64,000 nucleotides of DNA from NCBI GenBank assembly GCA_947652605.1, contig OX393577.1:1426868-1490867 (forward strand). The letters run 5' to 3'. This document shows, piece by piece, positions 12,224-22,771 of this stretch. The notes beneath the pieces are model-generated. The model worked only from the letters and a program-made list of their open reading frames with translations, did no database searches and was not told the origin of the DNA. The DNA is from Elmis aenea (lineage: Eukaryota > Arthropoda > Insecta > Coleoptera > Elmidae). Position 1 is the stretch's first letter, and the number at the start of each line of letters is the position of its first letter. Position numbers and translations under genes: made by a program.

Positions 12224-12863
12224 GGTGGGTACAGACATGCAACAAAACATCCCGCGTGGGCTTACTGCAAAAACTGACCAAGTCAAAATTTTTATTTTAT
12301 TTTAATTGAGTTAATATGACCAAGTTACTAACAAAAGTTGTTTACACTACTAGAAAAATTGACCAACTCATATATCTCTTTAAATATCGCATATGTCAAC
12401 CTGCTCATTGTGACCATTTGTATTAAAAAGTCTTTGCTACAGGTAAAATTGACCAAGTGGACTTGGTCAGTTTTTGCAGTAAGCCGACGCATCGTATAGT
12501 AACACCGTCGCGTACAGATTGTTGTTGCGCGTTGAAGTTACTGTGTGCCGTGAATTGCATCGTATCAAAACGTCGGCGCGTAACATCGCAGCAAACATTC
12601 TGGCGTCCCACCATTTTGGTGCAAGCAAGGGTTGGTGCACAAATGAAAATAAACGTTAGTATGTTACGCAGACCTGTACATACATAAAACGCGTGGTGCA
12701 ACATCAGTGTGTAACATTCCTTTGATGTGACGCTGGAATACCGACAACCGATGGGACGCCACGAAGTTACTATGTTGCGGTGTTACGATGTTACGAAGTG
12801 CGGTACAGACATGTCACGCGACGGTGTTACTATACGATGTTTTGTTGCATGTCTGTACCCACC
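12224..12863. mobile_element. TTAA-flanked MITE (piggyBac-like ends)
   Basis: Both ends are flanked by TTAA (12220-12223 and 12864-12867). The termini are inverted copies: left GGTGGGTACAGACATGCAAC, continuing AAAACATC, and the reverse complement at the right. TTAA target duplication is the hallmark of piggyBac-type insertion. No transposase is encoded. The right half is GC-richer and itself has inverted copies of GTAACACCGTCGCG-like sequence. A second hairpin element is inserted near its left end. Confidence 0.7.
12259..12486. mobile_element. small hairpin element nested in the TTAA MITE
   Basis: The two ends are inverted copies: CTTACTGCAAAAACTGACCA at 12261 and its complement ending at 12482. 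Inside, the motif TGACCAAGT/TTGACCAA recurs several times. It interrupts the outer MITE, so it inserted later. The host duplication is not clear because the flanking GGC/GCC is itself palindromic. Confidence 0.6.
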
Positions 12864-13272
12864 TTAAGAACGCTTGGAGCAGCACTTTAAACTTTTTATT
12901 CCAACAAACACACATACGATGATACATACAAATATATGGCAAAAGTCATTTGGTGATCACACCAATTTATTTCAGAAAAATATGCATTATTGTTAACAAA
13001 TAATCTTTTTATAAAAACCTCTGCTGATAATGTTTACCAAATTTAATGAGAATAAAATGTATGGAATTTGGAATGAATTAGTTGTTTTATATGGATTTGA
13101 ATGGTTTTGTTTACTGGGATTTTATATACACGGCAGCTCTGAACCAATTAATCACATAAGATTACAAACTATTGTAATTGTAACTGCTTTACAGAAATAA
13201 CAACTCAAGTGACATAATATTTATCACAGAGGTTAAGGTAAACAAAAATTTATTTTATTTTATCATTTTTAG

Positions 13273-13464
13273 GTGCCCGTTATACAGTGATACATACAAA
13301 TAAGTTGCACCAAGAACAAGTATTAATGGGTGCGGAAAAAGTCAAGGCTAAAATTGCACCTGAAAAAAAAATTGCTGTATGATCCCACTATGGATGTTCA
13401 ACAACACTATAATGAAAATGTCCAAGAAGAGAATCCTGTTCCACATTTTTTGAATTATAATCAA
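13273..13464 (+). pseudogene. exon: C-terminal tail of RNF216-like protein, two frameshifts
   Basis: Joined to the previous exon it reads CPLYSDT and then meets a TAA at 13301. The expected protein resumes one frame over (NKLHQEQVLMGAEKVKAKIA) and shifts again at a run of nine A around 13366-13375, then runs to FLNYNQ at the GTAAGT donor. The first shift is at an ACATACA sequence, not at a homopolymer. Either the gene is dead or the assembly carries indels here. Confidence 0.6.
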
Positions 13465-13634
13465 GTAAGTATCAATGATATGCATGCTATTGTCAATTTT
13501 TTTAGAAAACTTTAAGCATATTTGGGAATTAGCACACGTAAGTAATTACCAATGCTCTCATTTTGTTGTGATACATACGTACACGATTGTTTCACTACAA
13601 GTTTCGCTGCAAATTACCCTAACTTTGTTATTTC

Positions 13635-14275
13635 AATTGGAGCACCCTGTATATTTTTATATTTTTGGAAAGAGAAAGCAATTTTGGATACAACTGCACC
13701 ATTTTGGTTTATTTTCGAACAAACATTTATTTTTTTATTTAGTGTACAGGGTGGCCTATTTTCGATGCCCATACAGGGTATCTCGGTTATTATCAGAGAT
13801 AGAAAAAAAGTAAATACATAAACTCGATTTATTTTTTCGAGAGAAATTTATTGCCGTTAACAGATTTTTAATATCTTTTTTAATTTTCGAAATATAGCCA
13901 AAAACCGATTTTTGGCACTTTTCAAAAATGTTAAATATCTCGTTTAAACGAGAAGATAGAAAAAAACTTTAAAGACATTTTTCGCATGATTTTTTGTGCT
14001 TAATAAGATAGCGATTTTCAATTGTTTTTTACTTATATCAATGCCGATATATTACACCTAACTTTCTTATTTTAAATGGCATATATTTGAGTTTAAAAAT
14101 GTTAATCGATTTTGGTTTTTTCATTATATCACGCAGGCCATAAAATTTTTAAACAAAACAATATATTGTTTGAAATAAGCTTCTAATTAGCTAAATTTAA
14201 TCCCACTTAACCAACCTTGTACTTTCATCATAATGCCACTTTTATTAGTGAAACATCCTGTATATTACACCCAAT
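13635..14275. repeat. cluster of CACCCTGTATA / TACAGGGTGG repeat ends
   Basis: CACCCTGTATA occurs at about 13646, and GTACAGGGTGGCC followed by CAGGGTATCTCGGTTATTAT at 13746. A related CATCCTGTATATTAC lies at about 14267. The block between holds long AT-rich low-complexity sequence. It belongs to the second TACAGGGTG family, whose ends are also seen at 30.46, 57.69 and 59.01 kb. Confidence 0.5.
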
Positions 14276-14819
14276 TAAAATTTTATGTAATGTGTATGTT
14301 GTTATATTTTCTAATAAATAGGTTGGAATAAGCATAAACTTGACTTTTTTGCAAGAAAAGGAAATGTTTTTTTTTTTACTGAAGCGTCAAAACATTTTGT
14401 GCATTAAGGGGTTAAGCGATAGTAAGGGTTCCGCCAGGAAACAAAAAAAATAATTAATTGCTTCACATTTTAATATCGATGAACAGTGTCCTTTACGTTA
14501 ATTAGTCTTATATTTAATAGGGTTACGTTGTAGAATTTAATTAGGAATCGCTGCTGTAAAAAAACGTCAAAGTTATGGCAAAAGTTGTTTATGTTAGTGT
14601 ACTGTAAAGTGTCCAGATGGTTTTGGGTCAAACAGGGGACATTTATTATTTAAAAAAAAAAGAATATACAAGCAAAATATTTTATTATCACAGGAAATGA
14701 TGATGACACGTCAAAACTAGCTAACTTGGCCATCAAATGACTGTCAAAATGTGTATTTGTCTTTAAAATCAACATATTGGTTAAGCTTAATGTTAATCTT
14801 TTACATAGATAATTATTAT

Positions 14820-15915
14820 TTAGTCGTGAGTCCTTCTACTGTTAGGTGTAGGACTGTTGAGTTGTGTTGTACTGATTTTTTTCCATGTTTTTCTGTCTTG
14901 TGCTAACTTTTTTATGTCTTTCCATTTGATGTTTCTGTCCGCTGCTGCTTTTTTAACTTCGTCTTGCCAGGTTTTTCTCGGTCTACCTCTTTTGTTTTTT
15001 CCCTGCGATCTTGCTTCATAGGCTTTTCTCTTTAATCTTTCTTCTTTCATCCTATAAATGTGACCCAACCATCCCAGCTCCCTTTCTTGTATTTTTGTTT
15101 CCACTGATTTGATCCTTAATTGTTCTCCATATGTTTCGTTCCTGATTCTATCTTTTTTGGTTTTTCCTTGAATTTTTCTTAGAAATCTCATTTCTGCTGC
15201 ATTTACTCGGCTACTATTTTTATTTGCGAGTGTCCACGTTTCACTTCCGTATAAAAGTGCTGGAGTTATTACCTTTTTGACCACTTCCACTTTTGTTCGT
15301 TTTGGTACTTCTCTATTTCCAAAAAATGTTGTTCTTAAACTGTTAAATATTCTTCCCACATTTCCTGTCCTTTCGTTTATTTCCTTGTCTATTCCTCCAT
15401 TTTTCTCTATGATCACTCCTAAATATTTAAAGCTTTCTACCTGTTCCAACCTAAGCCCATTTAAAGTGATGTTGTGTTATGTCCTTTGTTCTCTGTTGTA
15501 ACAATCATAGTTTTCGTTTTTCCGGTATTTATTTTCATATTAATTTTTTCCAGTTCCAAGTTTAGAGCTTCTAAATTGTGTTGTAGATTTTTTTCTGTGT
15601 CTGCAACTAAGACCATGTCGTCAGCGAACATTAGCTCCGCTATGTTTATTTTTTCCAGTTGCCTAGGTGAAACGGTCTCATTTTTTGTTTTACTTTTTTC
15701 ATTACCCCATCTATAACTACTGAGAATAATAGTGGACTGAGCACGCATCCTTGTTTTAAGCCTTCTTTTGTTTCAAACTCTTCCGACTCTTCATTTTGTG
15801 TTCTTACAATATTCACCGTTTTTTCGTACATCGCTTTTATTATGTCGATTGTTTCTATTTCTATTCCCTTCCTTCTTAGTTCCTTCCATACGTCTTTTCT
15901 TTTGATTTTATACAT
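14820..15915 (-). mobile_element. second RTE-type retrotransposon, 5'-truncated and broken
   Basis: On the minus strand three frame-shifted blocks form the second half of a reverse transcriptase. The 15646-15915 block has GLKQGCVLSPLLFSVVIDGV (block B), 15461-15748 has ELMFADDMVLVADTE (FADD, block C), and 14820-15449 has SFKYLGVIIEKNGG and ERELGWLGHIYRMKEERLKR. Coding similarity stops near 15915, as expected for 5' truncation. Its 3' end, CCTACACCTAACAGTA..GACTAAATA, also occurs alone at 26.66 kb. The RT differs clearly from the element at 8.3-11.3 kb, so two RTE-like families are present. Confidence 0.8.
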
Positions 15916-17531
15916 AGATAATACAGTATCAAAAACTATATTTTTCAGAACTGGGTATTTTTAAAGTAATTTTATATCATTTTTTAAAATGTGAATGTAA
16001 CAAGTAACATTCAAATTATATTTTGCTTGTATTTAGTGTTTCATATTTTAATTAAAAAAATGTATGTACAATATCCATCAATTAACAAAAGACCCTCTCA
16101 GTCGTAGCATTAGTACCAGAATACGCAAATTCAACCATTCTTTTTATATGTTGACATGGACATGATGGCACATGATTCTGTTTTAAATGTTTGGAGATCT
16201 CTACCAACTTCATATCCGAATCTATATTAGCATTAATCTAATCCTGCACTTTTTCTTCTGTGATATATTGTTTTTCATACAAAACATAAAGTGCACTTTC
16301 ATTTGAATTTTAATGGGGGACATTTATGAGTAAGGGAAAATAAGTTCAAATGTGGGACATACCCCCGTAATGGAGGACGTCTGGCCACTTTAGTGTACTG
16401 CAACATCAAATGTCATACACTTGTGATAGTTTTACTTTCTAAAATTTAAATAATTGTAATCGACAACTGTCAAGTCATATGAAGGAAAAGTTTTAAAATA
16501 ACACAATTTTCATGAATTTTTCTTGATAAAATGTCTTTGCCTACCTAAATTACAAATTTAAATTATTTGTGATTGATTCTTTCCAGAAAGAAAGTATCTT
16601 AAAGACAATTTGCTAAACTCGCCAGTAGTGCAGTTTTGAGTTTACCTAGATTAGCAGTTAAGCATTTAAAATGTGCCATCATAAGTATAGATTTTAAAAA
16701 AAGAGAGAAATATTATAGCAAACTGATTATTTGCTATGCATACAATGATGTGATAGAGAAAATTTTGTATGCAGATAAAATACTCTAAACAAAGTGGTAA
16801 TGTTCATGTAAATAAACTTTAGGAATATATCAATAGAAGGCTTAGTTAATTAACAACAAATAAAATCAACTCTAAAGCCATAAACCTTGAAATTTAAGAA
16901 TCGAAACCATGATCTGATTTAAAAATTGTGGTAAAAAAGACTGTCTAGGTTTAAAGATCATAAGCAGTTTGGTAGTGAATGTTTCATCCTAATGGGTGAC
17001 AAATTTTCATTCATGTTTCCTTAAAAAAAAGATTATTGCAAGCATCGAAACAGTGACCTTTTTTTTAAAATGTTATGTATACTTTAAGTATGAAAACATG
17101 AAACAGCCGAACTGTAAAACTAGGTTTCATAAATGCATTTGGAATTTTGGAAACCCAATCTTAATTAAATATTAGCTAATATAAAATGTAGAACTTATTT
17201 GATTTTAAAGTTCCAAAGGTTTTTTTTTATTAAAAATTAAGTGAAAGTTTTTACCATCAATTTTGCAACATATTATAATTTGACATATTTAGGTTTTTGT
17301 ACTGAACGAAAAGTAATCTTAAACGCATGTTAGCGCATCTTAATTGTGTGCTAGATTGGTCTAGTATTTATTTCTTAATTCTTGAAAAATAAAGACGAAA
17401 AATATTTGTTTGTATAAATACTTAATATTTGATTTGTATCATTTTGTTATTAGCAATTAATAATAATATGGTATATAGAAACTTATCAATTTAGATGTTT
17501 ATAATTAAAGTAAATGTATTTAAAATTATAG
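15916..17531. other. intron sequence, nothing recognised
   Basis: AT-rich. No coding similarity or obvious inverted repeat was found before the last RNF216-like exon. Confidence 0.4.
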
Positions 17532-17582
17532 GCTGAAATTAGAAGACTGCCACGAGCACCCAATCCTGACAAGTTTATGTAA
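17532..17582 (+). CDS. last exon of RNF216-like gene
   Basis: After the acceptor AAATTATAG the exon reads AEIRRLPRAPNPDKFM and then TAA. It is in phase with the end of the 13273-13464 exon. The arginine/proline-rich end with PxPDKF resembles a natural C-terminus. The exon is short, and the call depends on its phase and context. Confidence 0.5.
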   Translation, partial: AEIRRLPRAPNPDKFM

Positions 17583-19332
17583 GAAATTTAAAATGGACGT
17601 CTTGAAATTTATGATATAATTCTTCTCCAACTCATTATTTTTAGCTGATGACTTTAGATTTTAGTTGATGAATTTTAATATGTTGTTTTTGTTTATTTGT
17701 GTTCTGCTAAGAAAATATTGAAATGTTGAAAATTATTTATGTTGTTAGCAGAATCTTTTATTTTTAGTATTAATATTTTTTAAGGTGTATTTAAATTGCA
17801 ATATTGTTATAAATGTATAGGTCAAATTAATCACTAAAAATTGCTGTGATGAAATGTTTTGTTAATGTAAGTAAACCCATAAATCGATATTTTTGTATTT
17901 ACCTTAATAATTAAAGAAAAATGGGTTATTTGTGAAGTTTAATATCCCTAACCAAATTTAAATAGTATAACTATAACATATAGTAAAAAGTGGTCAACTT
18001 TAGATTGAATAAGTGTGCACAGGCACATAATACTTTTACAGTGTTCAAAAATGTTATGAAACGTGCCAATATCTCATTGTTGGTGGTCATTTACTACATG
18101 ACCTTAAAGTGTTTACACAATATATACGTGGTCTACACCCTATTTACTGAAATTGTTTAGTAATTGACAAAAAATGGAACATAATCTTCAAGTAAAAAGT
18201 AATGATTTCTATTTACTTTACTCAAAAATTCACTAAATTGTTTACTTGCGCAAGTACTAAACAAAAGTGTCTACACGTTGCACTTGCAAGTAGCTAAATT
18301 TAGTTACTTGCATTAAGCTACTATACTAATGTAAATTCTGCATGAAAGAAAGTTTAATCTAATGATATCTGTTTATATATATTACAAATAAGTTGTATTG
18401 ATACGATTATTATAGACCGGCCCTCCGTTTTTTAAAATAACAAACACCGTTCTTGAATGGGGCCCAACCCAAACGTTAATTTTGTCTAGAGAGGTTCCGC
18501 TAAACTCTAAAGGCTGCATTCGGCACTGACTCTAGTAGACCCTTAAATCAGTTAAAATTATGTGAATCAGCATATATTATTCATTTATGATTATATGTAG
18601 ATAATTTGGCATTATAAATGTCAACATGCTTGTTTTGAAATGCGATCCTTTATTATTATTAGAATTGTATTTTTGAAAACTGTAACCGCAAATTTTAGTT
18701 GTCAGTTTAGCGCAAGCGTGTTGTAATTTTGTGCAGATTTGGTCAAATCACCGGAAATTACTGCATTACCATAGACAAGATAAGGTGTTTACTACTTGAT
18801 ACGTTGGCAACATAACATACACGCATGTATTAACAATTTCATATCTTAAGTACATGTATACATGCGAAACATCTAAGTAGAAACATGAGAAACATTAGTA
18901 TTCAACAACTTGAAAATTGTATAAACAATTGTATTTAAAGAAATTAAACATACTTTTTTCAAACAAAACGTTATTACTCTAAACACAAATGGGCGATTAT
19001 CAATTTCTATACAGTAAACTGGATTTTAAACCTAATTTATATATTCAAATTTCTAACAAATTTAATTTCGACATATTACTTAATTTGTGCATAGACAGGG
19101 TATTTTATCATTACATCGATGGATACGAAGGGGTTCATTTCAAGTAAACACATGTTCTAAAGAAATTACAACATGGAATTACTTTTCATTAGTATCTAAA
19201 AAAAGTGTTCAATATTGTGTAAAGTTCAAATTTAGCCCATGGTTTAGTGTTTAGTGTACTATGCCACAGTTCCAATATCAATAATATGCCCAGGCCAGTG
19301 TTTGAATATTTTGGGGTTGGGCTATTAGAATA
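17583..19332. other. 3' flank and intergenic AT-rich sequence
   Basis: Probable 3' UTR and intergenic DNA after the RNF216-like stop. An ATTAAA lies near 17910. The part from 18.1 to 18.32 kb repeats short ACTTGC/AGTAAC motifs (ACTTGCGCAAGTACT, ACTTGCAAGTAGCT), a possible weak palindromic repeat. No gene was recognised. Confidence 0.35.
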
Positions 19333-19475
19333 CTCCCTCTTTCTCATAATAATAGTAGCAGTTGATGAATTTAATTTGTCCCATAATAATAGTAGCAAAC
19401 GAAAATAAATATAGAACGCAACATTTATTATCAAAAAACTAGATTAAATTAAACTATAAATTAAAAATATTACTC

Positions 19476-20771
19476 CTAACTTTTATTTCGAGTGTTGAGA
19501 TAGTTTCTGGATTTTCCTATAATTTCGTTACTGCATTTTAAACTTGTAGGTAGGATTCCTTGGCTGCGAAGCTTTGCTTTACCTATATGCGTGAGCTTAA
19601 AATTATTGGAGACATTGTTCTTCATTGCTTCCAGCATAACTTGTTGAAGTGACAGAAATGTATTATCCAGTATTTCGGGAGAAATATTATCAAAGGCTAT
19701 GTTTACTGCTTCTATCAATTCATCAATATTACTGGGCGAGGCTTGATGCTGTAGTGAATGGACTGAGTAAAAAAAAAACAAGTCTAACACATTAAAGTCT
19801 GGACTATTGGGTGGCTGGGATTTCATTTGTATTTTCCATCCATCACGAAATCCCTCCTCTAATAGTAACGGATCATCATCTTTTAGATGTGGTTTTGCGT
19901 TATCCTGTTGAATAAATATGGGGCAATGTCTTGATCCTCTTGGCCATTTTTTGCGAATTGTTAGCAGTATGTATTCAAAAATCATTTTCCTTATCTCTGT
20001 ACTATTAACAGATTCTATGGGCTTTGTAATAAGAGTTCCTTTTGTTCGGTTCTTACTGTTTCGTTGGGCTGGCGTTTGCATAACGAATGGCCATATGCCA
20101 ATTTTTCCATCAAAAAGGCATTTTTTGTGTGGATCCCATCTGGGGAGAGCTACTGCTGCCATAAACATAACCTTTGATATAAATCTCTTACTTTTGCACG
20201 TTCTGTGTGGAGTTTCTTCGTCTAAAGGCACATAATAAGATCGCTTGCATTTTGTCAAGTAGAACCACTTTTCATCAATGTGAATATAATCCTTAAAATC
20301 CATAAACTTTCCGTCAGAGAGTACTTTTGACAGACAAAATTCTACGCGATCTTTCTTATTCTTTTCTGTAAGAAATGGTTTGATGGTGCTTGAAACTCGT
20401 TTTATGGATTTTCCTTTTTTCAAAATTCGGAATAATGTAGATTTGGGAACTGCAATGGCGTGAGCTGCTGATCTTATGGTGCCTCTTCTGCTAAGAAGAA
20501 TGTGTCTAAGTTTTGCAAGTTTTTCTCCATAATCTTTGCATTTACGTCCACAGTTTTGTTTTTTCAAAGAATCAACATTAGCATAAGATATACCTTGACA
20601 ATTATTTTCGGAAGCACGTTTCCAAATTCTTGATATGGTCATTCTGTTGCATGTAAATTGTTTTGCAGCTAACATAATTGCACCATTCTGCAACTTTTCG
20701 TTTTTCTTTTTAAGCATCAAGAACTGGGCAATCGCAACGCGATCTTTGCTTGAAAACTCTGTTTTTTTCAT
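19476..20771 (-). CDS. mariner-superfamily DD39D transposase
   Basis: A 431-residue intact frame that begins with ATG and ends in TAG. The N-terminal 115 residues hold two helix-turn-helix units (LAAKQFTCNRMTISRIWKRA and RSAAHAIAVPKSTLFRILKK) that should bind the terminal repeats. The catalytic part has HIDEKWFY (Asp166), QQDNAKPH (Asp290) and PPNSPDFNVLD (Asp330). With 39 residues between the second and third Asp this is DD39D, the spacing known from plant mariner-like transposases, and NVLDL instead of the animal-mariner APSDY motif agrees with that. The usual Gly after NVLDL is Phe here. The protein cuts and pastes the element at TA sites. The frame has no stops, so the copy could be young or still active. 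Confidence 0.85.
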   Translation of the reverse strand: MKKTEFSSKDRVAIAQFLMLKKKNEKLQNGAIMLAAKQFTCNRMTISRIWKRASENNCQGISYANVDSLKKQNCGRKCKDYGEKLAKLRHILLSRRGTIRSAAHAIAVPKSTLFRILKKGKSIKRVSSTIKPFLTEKNKKDRVEFCLSKVLSDGKFMDFKDYIHIDEKWFYLTKCKRSYYVPLDEETPHRTCKSKRFISKVMFMAAVALPRWDPHKKCLFDGKIGIWPFVMQTPAQRNSKNRTKGTLITKPIESVNSTEIRKMIFEYILLTIRKKWPRGSRHCPIFIQQDNAKPHLKDDDPLLLEEGFRDGWKIQMKSQPPNSPDFNVLDLFFFYSVHSLQHQASPSNIDELIEAVNIAFDNISPEILDNTFLSLQQVMLEAMKNNVSNNFKLTHIGKAKLRSQGILPTSLKCSNEIIGKSRNYLNTRNKS

Positions 20772-20872
20772 CTTACTTTTACAATGGGTTGATATTCAAC
20801 GAAAATAAAACAATTGACTTCGATCAGCGGATGAAATTAGAAAAATAGTTATAATTCGTAATAATTAGGTAA

Positions 20873-21286
20873 ACCCACGGTCTACTACACAGGTTAGGAA
20901 GCCTGTCAAAAAATCTGGAACTTTTCGACATAAATTTCCGCTAGGTGGCGATAGATCTAAGAACCATTCGCCATAAAAATCCGTTAGATGGCGATTATGT
21001 TTAAGAACACATTTTGAACAAAACTGACTTAAAAATTCGGTTAAAACATTTTCATATACATCATCTGATTGATTAAATTTGAATTTTTTAAGCGAGAGCT
21101 AATAAATCTTGCTGACTGTCAAAATCTTGTGCACGATCCGGTTCTTAGACTTATCGCCATCTAGCGATAATTTTTGGCAAACGGTTCTTAGACTTATCGC
21201 CATCTGTGGGATAATTTACAGAACTAGTTACCGGCCTCAGTCGGTTTTATATGGGAGTTTCCGAACCTGTGTAGTAGACCGTGGGT
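20873..21286. mobile_element. 414-bp MITE nested in the DD39D mariner
   Basis: The ends are perfect inverted repeats of 23 bases, left beginning ACCCACGGTCTACTACACAG, with imperfect inverted similarity continuing inward (GGAAG...TTTCC). The interior repeats TTATCGCCATCTAGCG-like units in both orientations (at about 20940, 20984, 21157 and 21197). It lies in the non-coding part between the transposase start and the right end of the mariner, and so leaves the transposase intact. The duplication at the insertion site is short (about AA or TAA) and uncertain. Confidence 0.7.
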
Positions 21287-21454
21287 AAACCTAAACATTG
21301 ACAGATGTGTCAAAACAAATGACAAATGTCATGAAACATTGATTTAGTTTGAAGGCTTCGCAATTTTGCGCTACAACATAACTTACAGCTGCATTCGCCA
21401 ATAATTCCCGTTTAAATATTCACTTGCTACTATTATTATGGGACAGAGGGAGTA

Positions 21455-22460
21455 TGATTTTGCATCTTTCCCATTTTTCACGAATAATTAAAAATCATTT
21501 TTAATTGCTAATAATCCTTAATTTGGCCATAAATGACATGAATAAGAAGTTTGAAACCATTTGCTTGTTTTTTTTTACGCGCAAAATGCACAGCTCTCCG
21601 GCCGTTTATCGATTTAATGCGATCCTATGGGGGGGGGGGGTCTGACCCCCTTGCAACACCCTCATGCCTAAGCCACTGGTATGCAGGATGTTTCTCTTTA
21701 CGATGTGGCGCTATTTATTGCTAAATATCTCCGTTAATAATAAAAATATATAGCTGGTTATATGGAAAAAAAATTAGCTCTTCATAGGAATAAACAATAC
21801 TTCTTTATCAACAGTTTCTTGTGGGGTTTTAAATGTGATAAAATAGGTATTTAGAGAAACTGCTTAGAAAACACTTAAGAATGTGTTCATAAAAAAAATT
21901 GTCATTTTAAAATAACTCCAATATGAAACACACTGTGTTACACAAAATTGTTTTTGACTAATTATTATACTCTTTTTTTACACATATTAACTCTAAACAA
22001 TAAGTTGTTTATAGTGTTTACTACTTCTATAATAACAAGCGTCCGTTCAAGGATAAGAAACCGTAATAATTTGGATAACCTAATAGCATAAAAATAATCC
22101 TATTAGGTTTATACTATCAAATCAACATTACTGACCATTTAATCATCTTGGAATTACCAACAGCCAAATTATACCAGCATGTAAATTATGCCGGGAAAAA
22201 CTATTTTGGCTTGAATATTAATTTAACTTTACGGAAATAAATTTGAAAAATCTACCGCAAGCACACGCTGCAACAGTAACATATTAGTGAAATAAAACTA
22301 TTATTCAATAAAAACGACTTTTTAAAAGATCTGTTTGTGAACGTTAAAGTGATTCACTCAAATATAATATAATATATTGTGACGGACCACGTTGTACTTC
22401 GTCTCGCCCTGTTGGGTAAGAGTACAAATTACTCTTATGTTTATTGTTTTTAATTATAAA
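21455..22460. repeat. AT-rich interval with a dispersed ACTTTTT..GGCCATAAA repeat at its left end
   Basis: Positions 21460-21570 resemble sequences at 32.2-32.35, 38.41-38.58 and 47.87-48.03 kb, with CATTTTTCACGA, AAAAATC and TTGGCCATAAA in common, in either orientation. A run of eleven G lies near 21630. From 22378 a sequence starting TGTGACGGACCACG could be an old LTR end, but no partner was found. No gene. Confidence 0.4.
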
Positions 22461-22771
22461 AAAAGGAGTAACAGATATTAAGAACAAGATGGGGACGAAT
22501 CAATTAAGGGGGCTTGGACATCTACTACGCATGCCAGAAATTAGATACGCGAAAATAGGATGAGAAATGCAGATGAAGGGAAAAAGAAATAGAGGAAGAC
22601 CAGGAATAAAATGGGAAAAAGAAGTGAGGCAGAGACTAGAAGAAAAAGGAGTCGCTGGAGAGATGTGCCACAATTAGCTAACGATAGGCAGGAGCGGAGA
22701 AATAACACAGAAATAGAAAAGCATACCTCGACACCGAAAGTACAAGAGGAACCGATTAAGAAGAAGATATT
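22461..22771 (+). mobile_element. 3' fragment of the first RTE family
   Basis: Reading on the plus strand, GGAGTAACAGATATTAAG leads into a degenerate copy of the RT C-terminus (LGHLLRMPE, RPGIKWEKEV, QLANDRQE) and ends in CCGATTAAGAAGAAGATA, the same AAG-type tail as the 8.3-kb element but in the opposite orientation. It has stop codons and is about 310 bases long, a typical 5'-truncated RTE insertion. Confidence 0.8.

Larger units (their letters stand above)
3853..17582 (+). pseudogene. RNF216/Triad3-like RBR E3 ubiquitin ligase, incomplete copy
   Basis: Four plus-strand exons are inferred at 3853-4072, 7945-8094, 13273-13464 and 17532-17582, with GT/AG borders and matching splice phases, ending in a TAA. 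The second exon has the C-terminal RING2 cysteine ladder typical of RNF216/Triad3, a RING-between-RING E3 ligase. The first exon encodes a helical segment that normally lies before the catalytic module. The first RING and IBR expected between exons 1 and 2 were not found in 4073-7944, and exon 3 has two frame changes. Together these suggest an unprocessed pseudogene or a rearranged partial copy. Assembly errors are an alternative. Upstream exons would lie left of the window or be lost. Its introns are packed with transposons. Confidence 0.6.
19333..21452 (-). mobile_element. complete plant-type (DD39D) mariner transposon with TA duplication
   Basis: A 2120-base element flanked by TA on both sides (19331-19332 and 21453-21454). 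The ends are inverted repeats of about 29 bases: left CTCCCTCTTTCTCATAATAA and, read in reverse, right CTCCCTCTGTCCCATAATAA, both continuing TAGTAGCA. A second copy of CCCATAATAATAGTAGCAA lies just inside the left end (19380-19398). It encodes an intact transposase on the minus strand. The CTCCCTCYGTCCC terminus is the signature of plant mariner-like and Stowaway elements. A MITE sits between the transposase and the right end. Confidence 0.85.

Noticed and set aside
22378..22440. TGTGACGGACCACG as the start of an LTR retrotransposon
   Set aside because: No matching second LTR, primer-binding site or gag/pol was seen, and no target duplication could be found.
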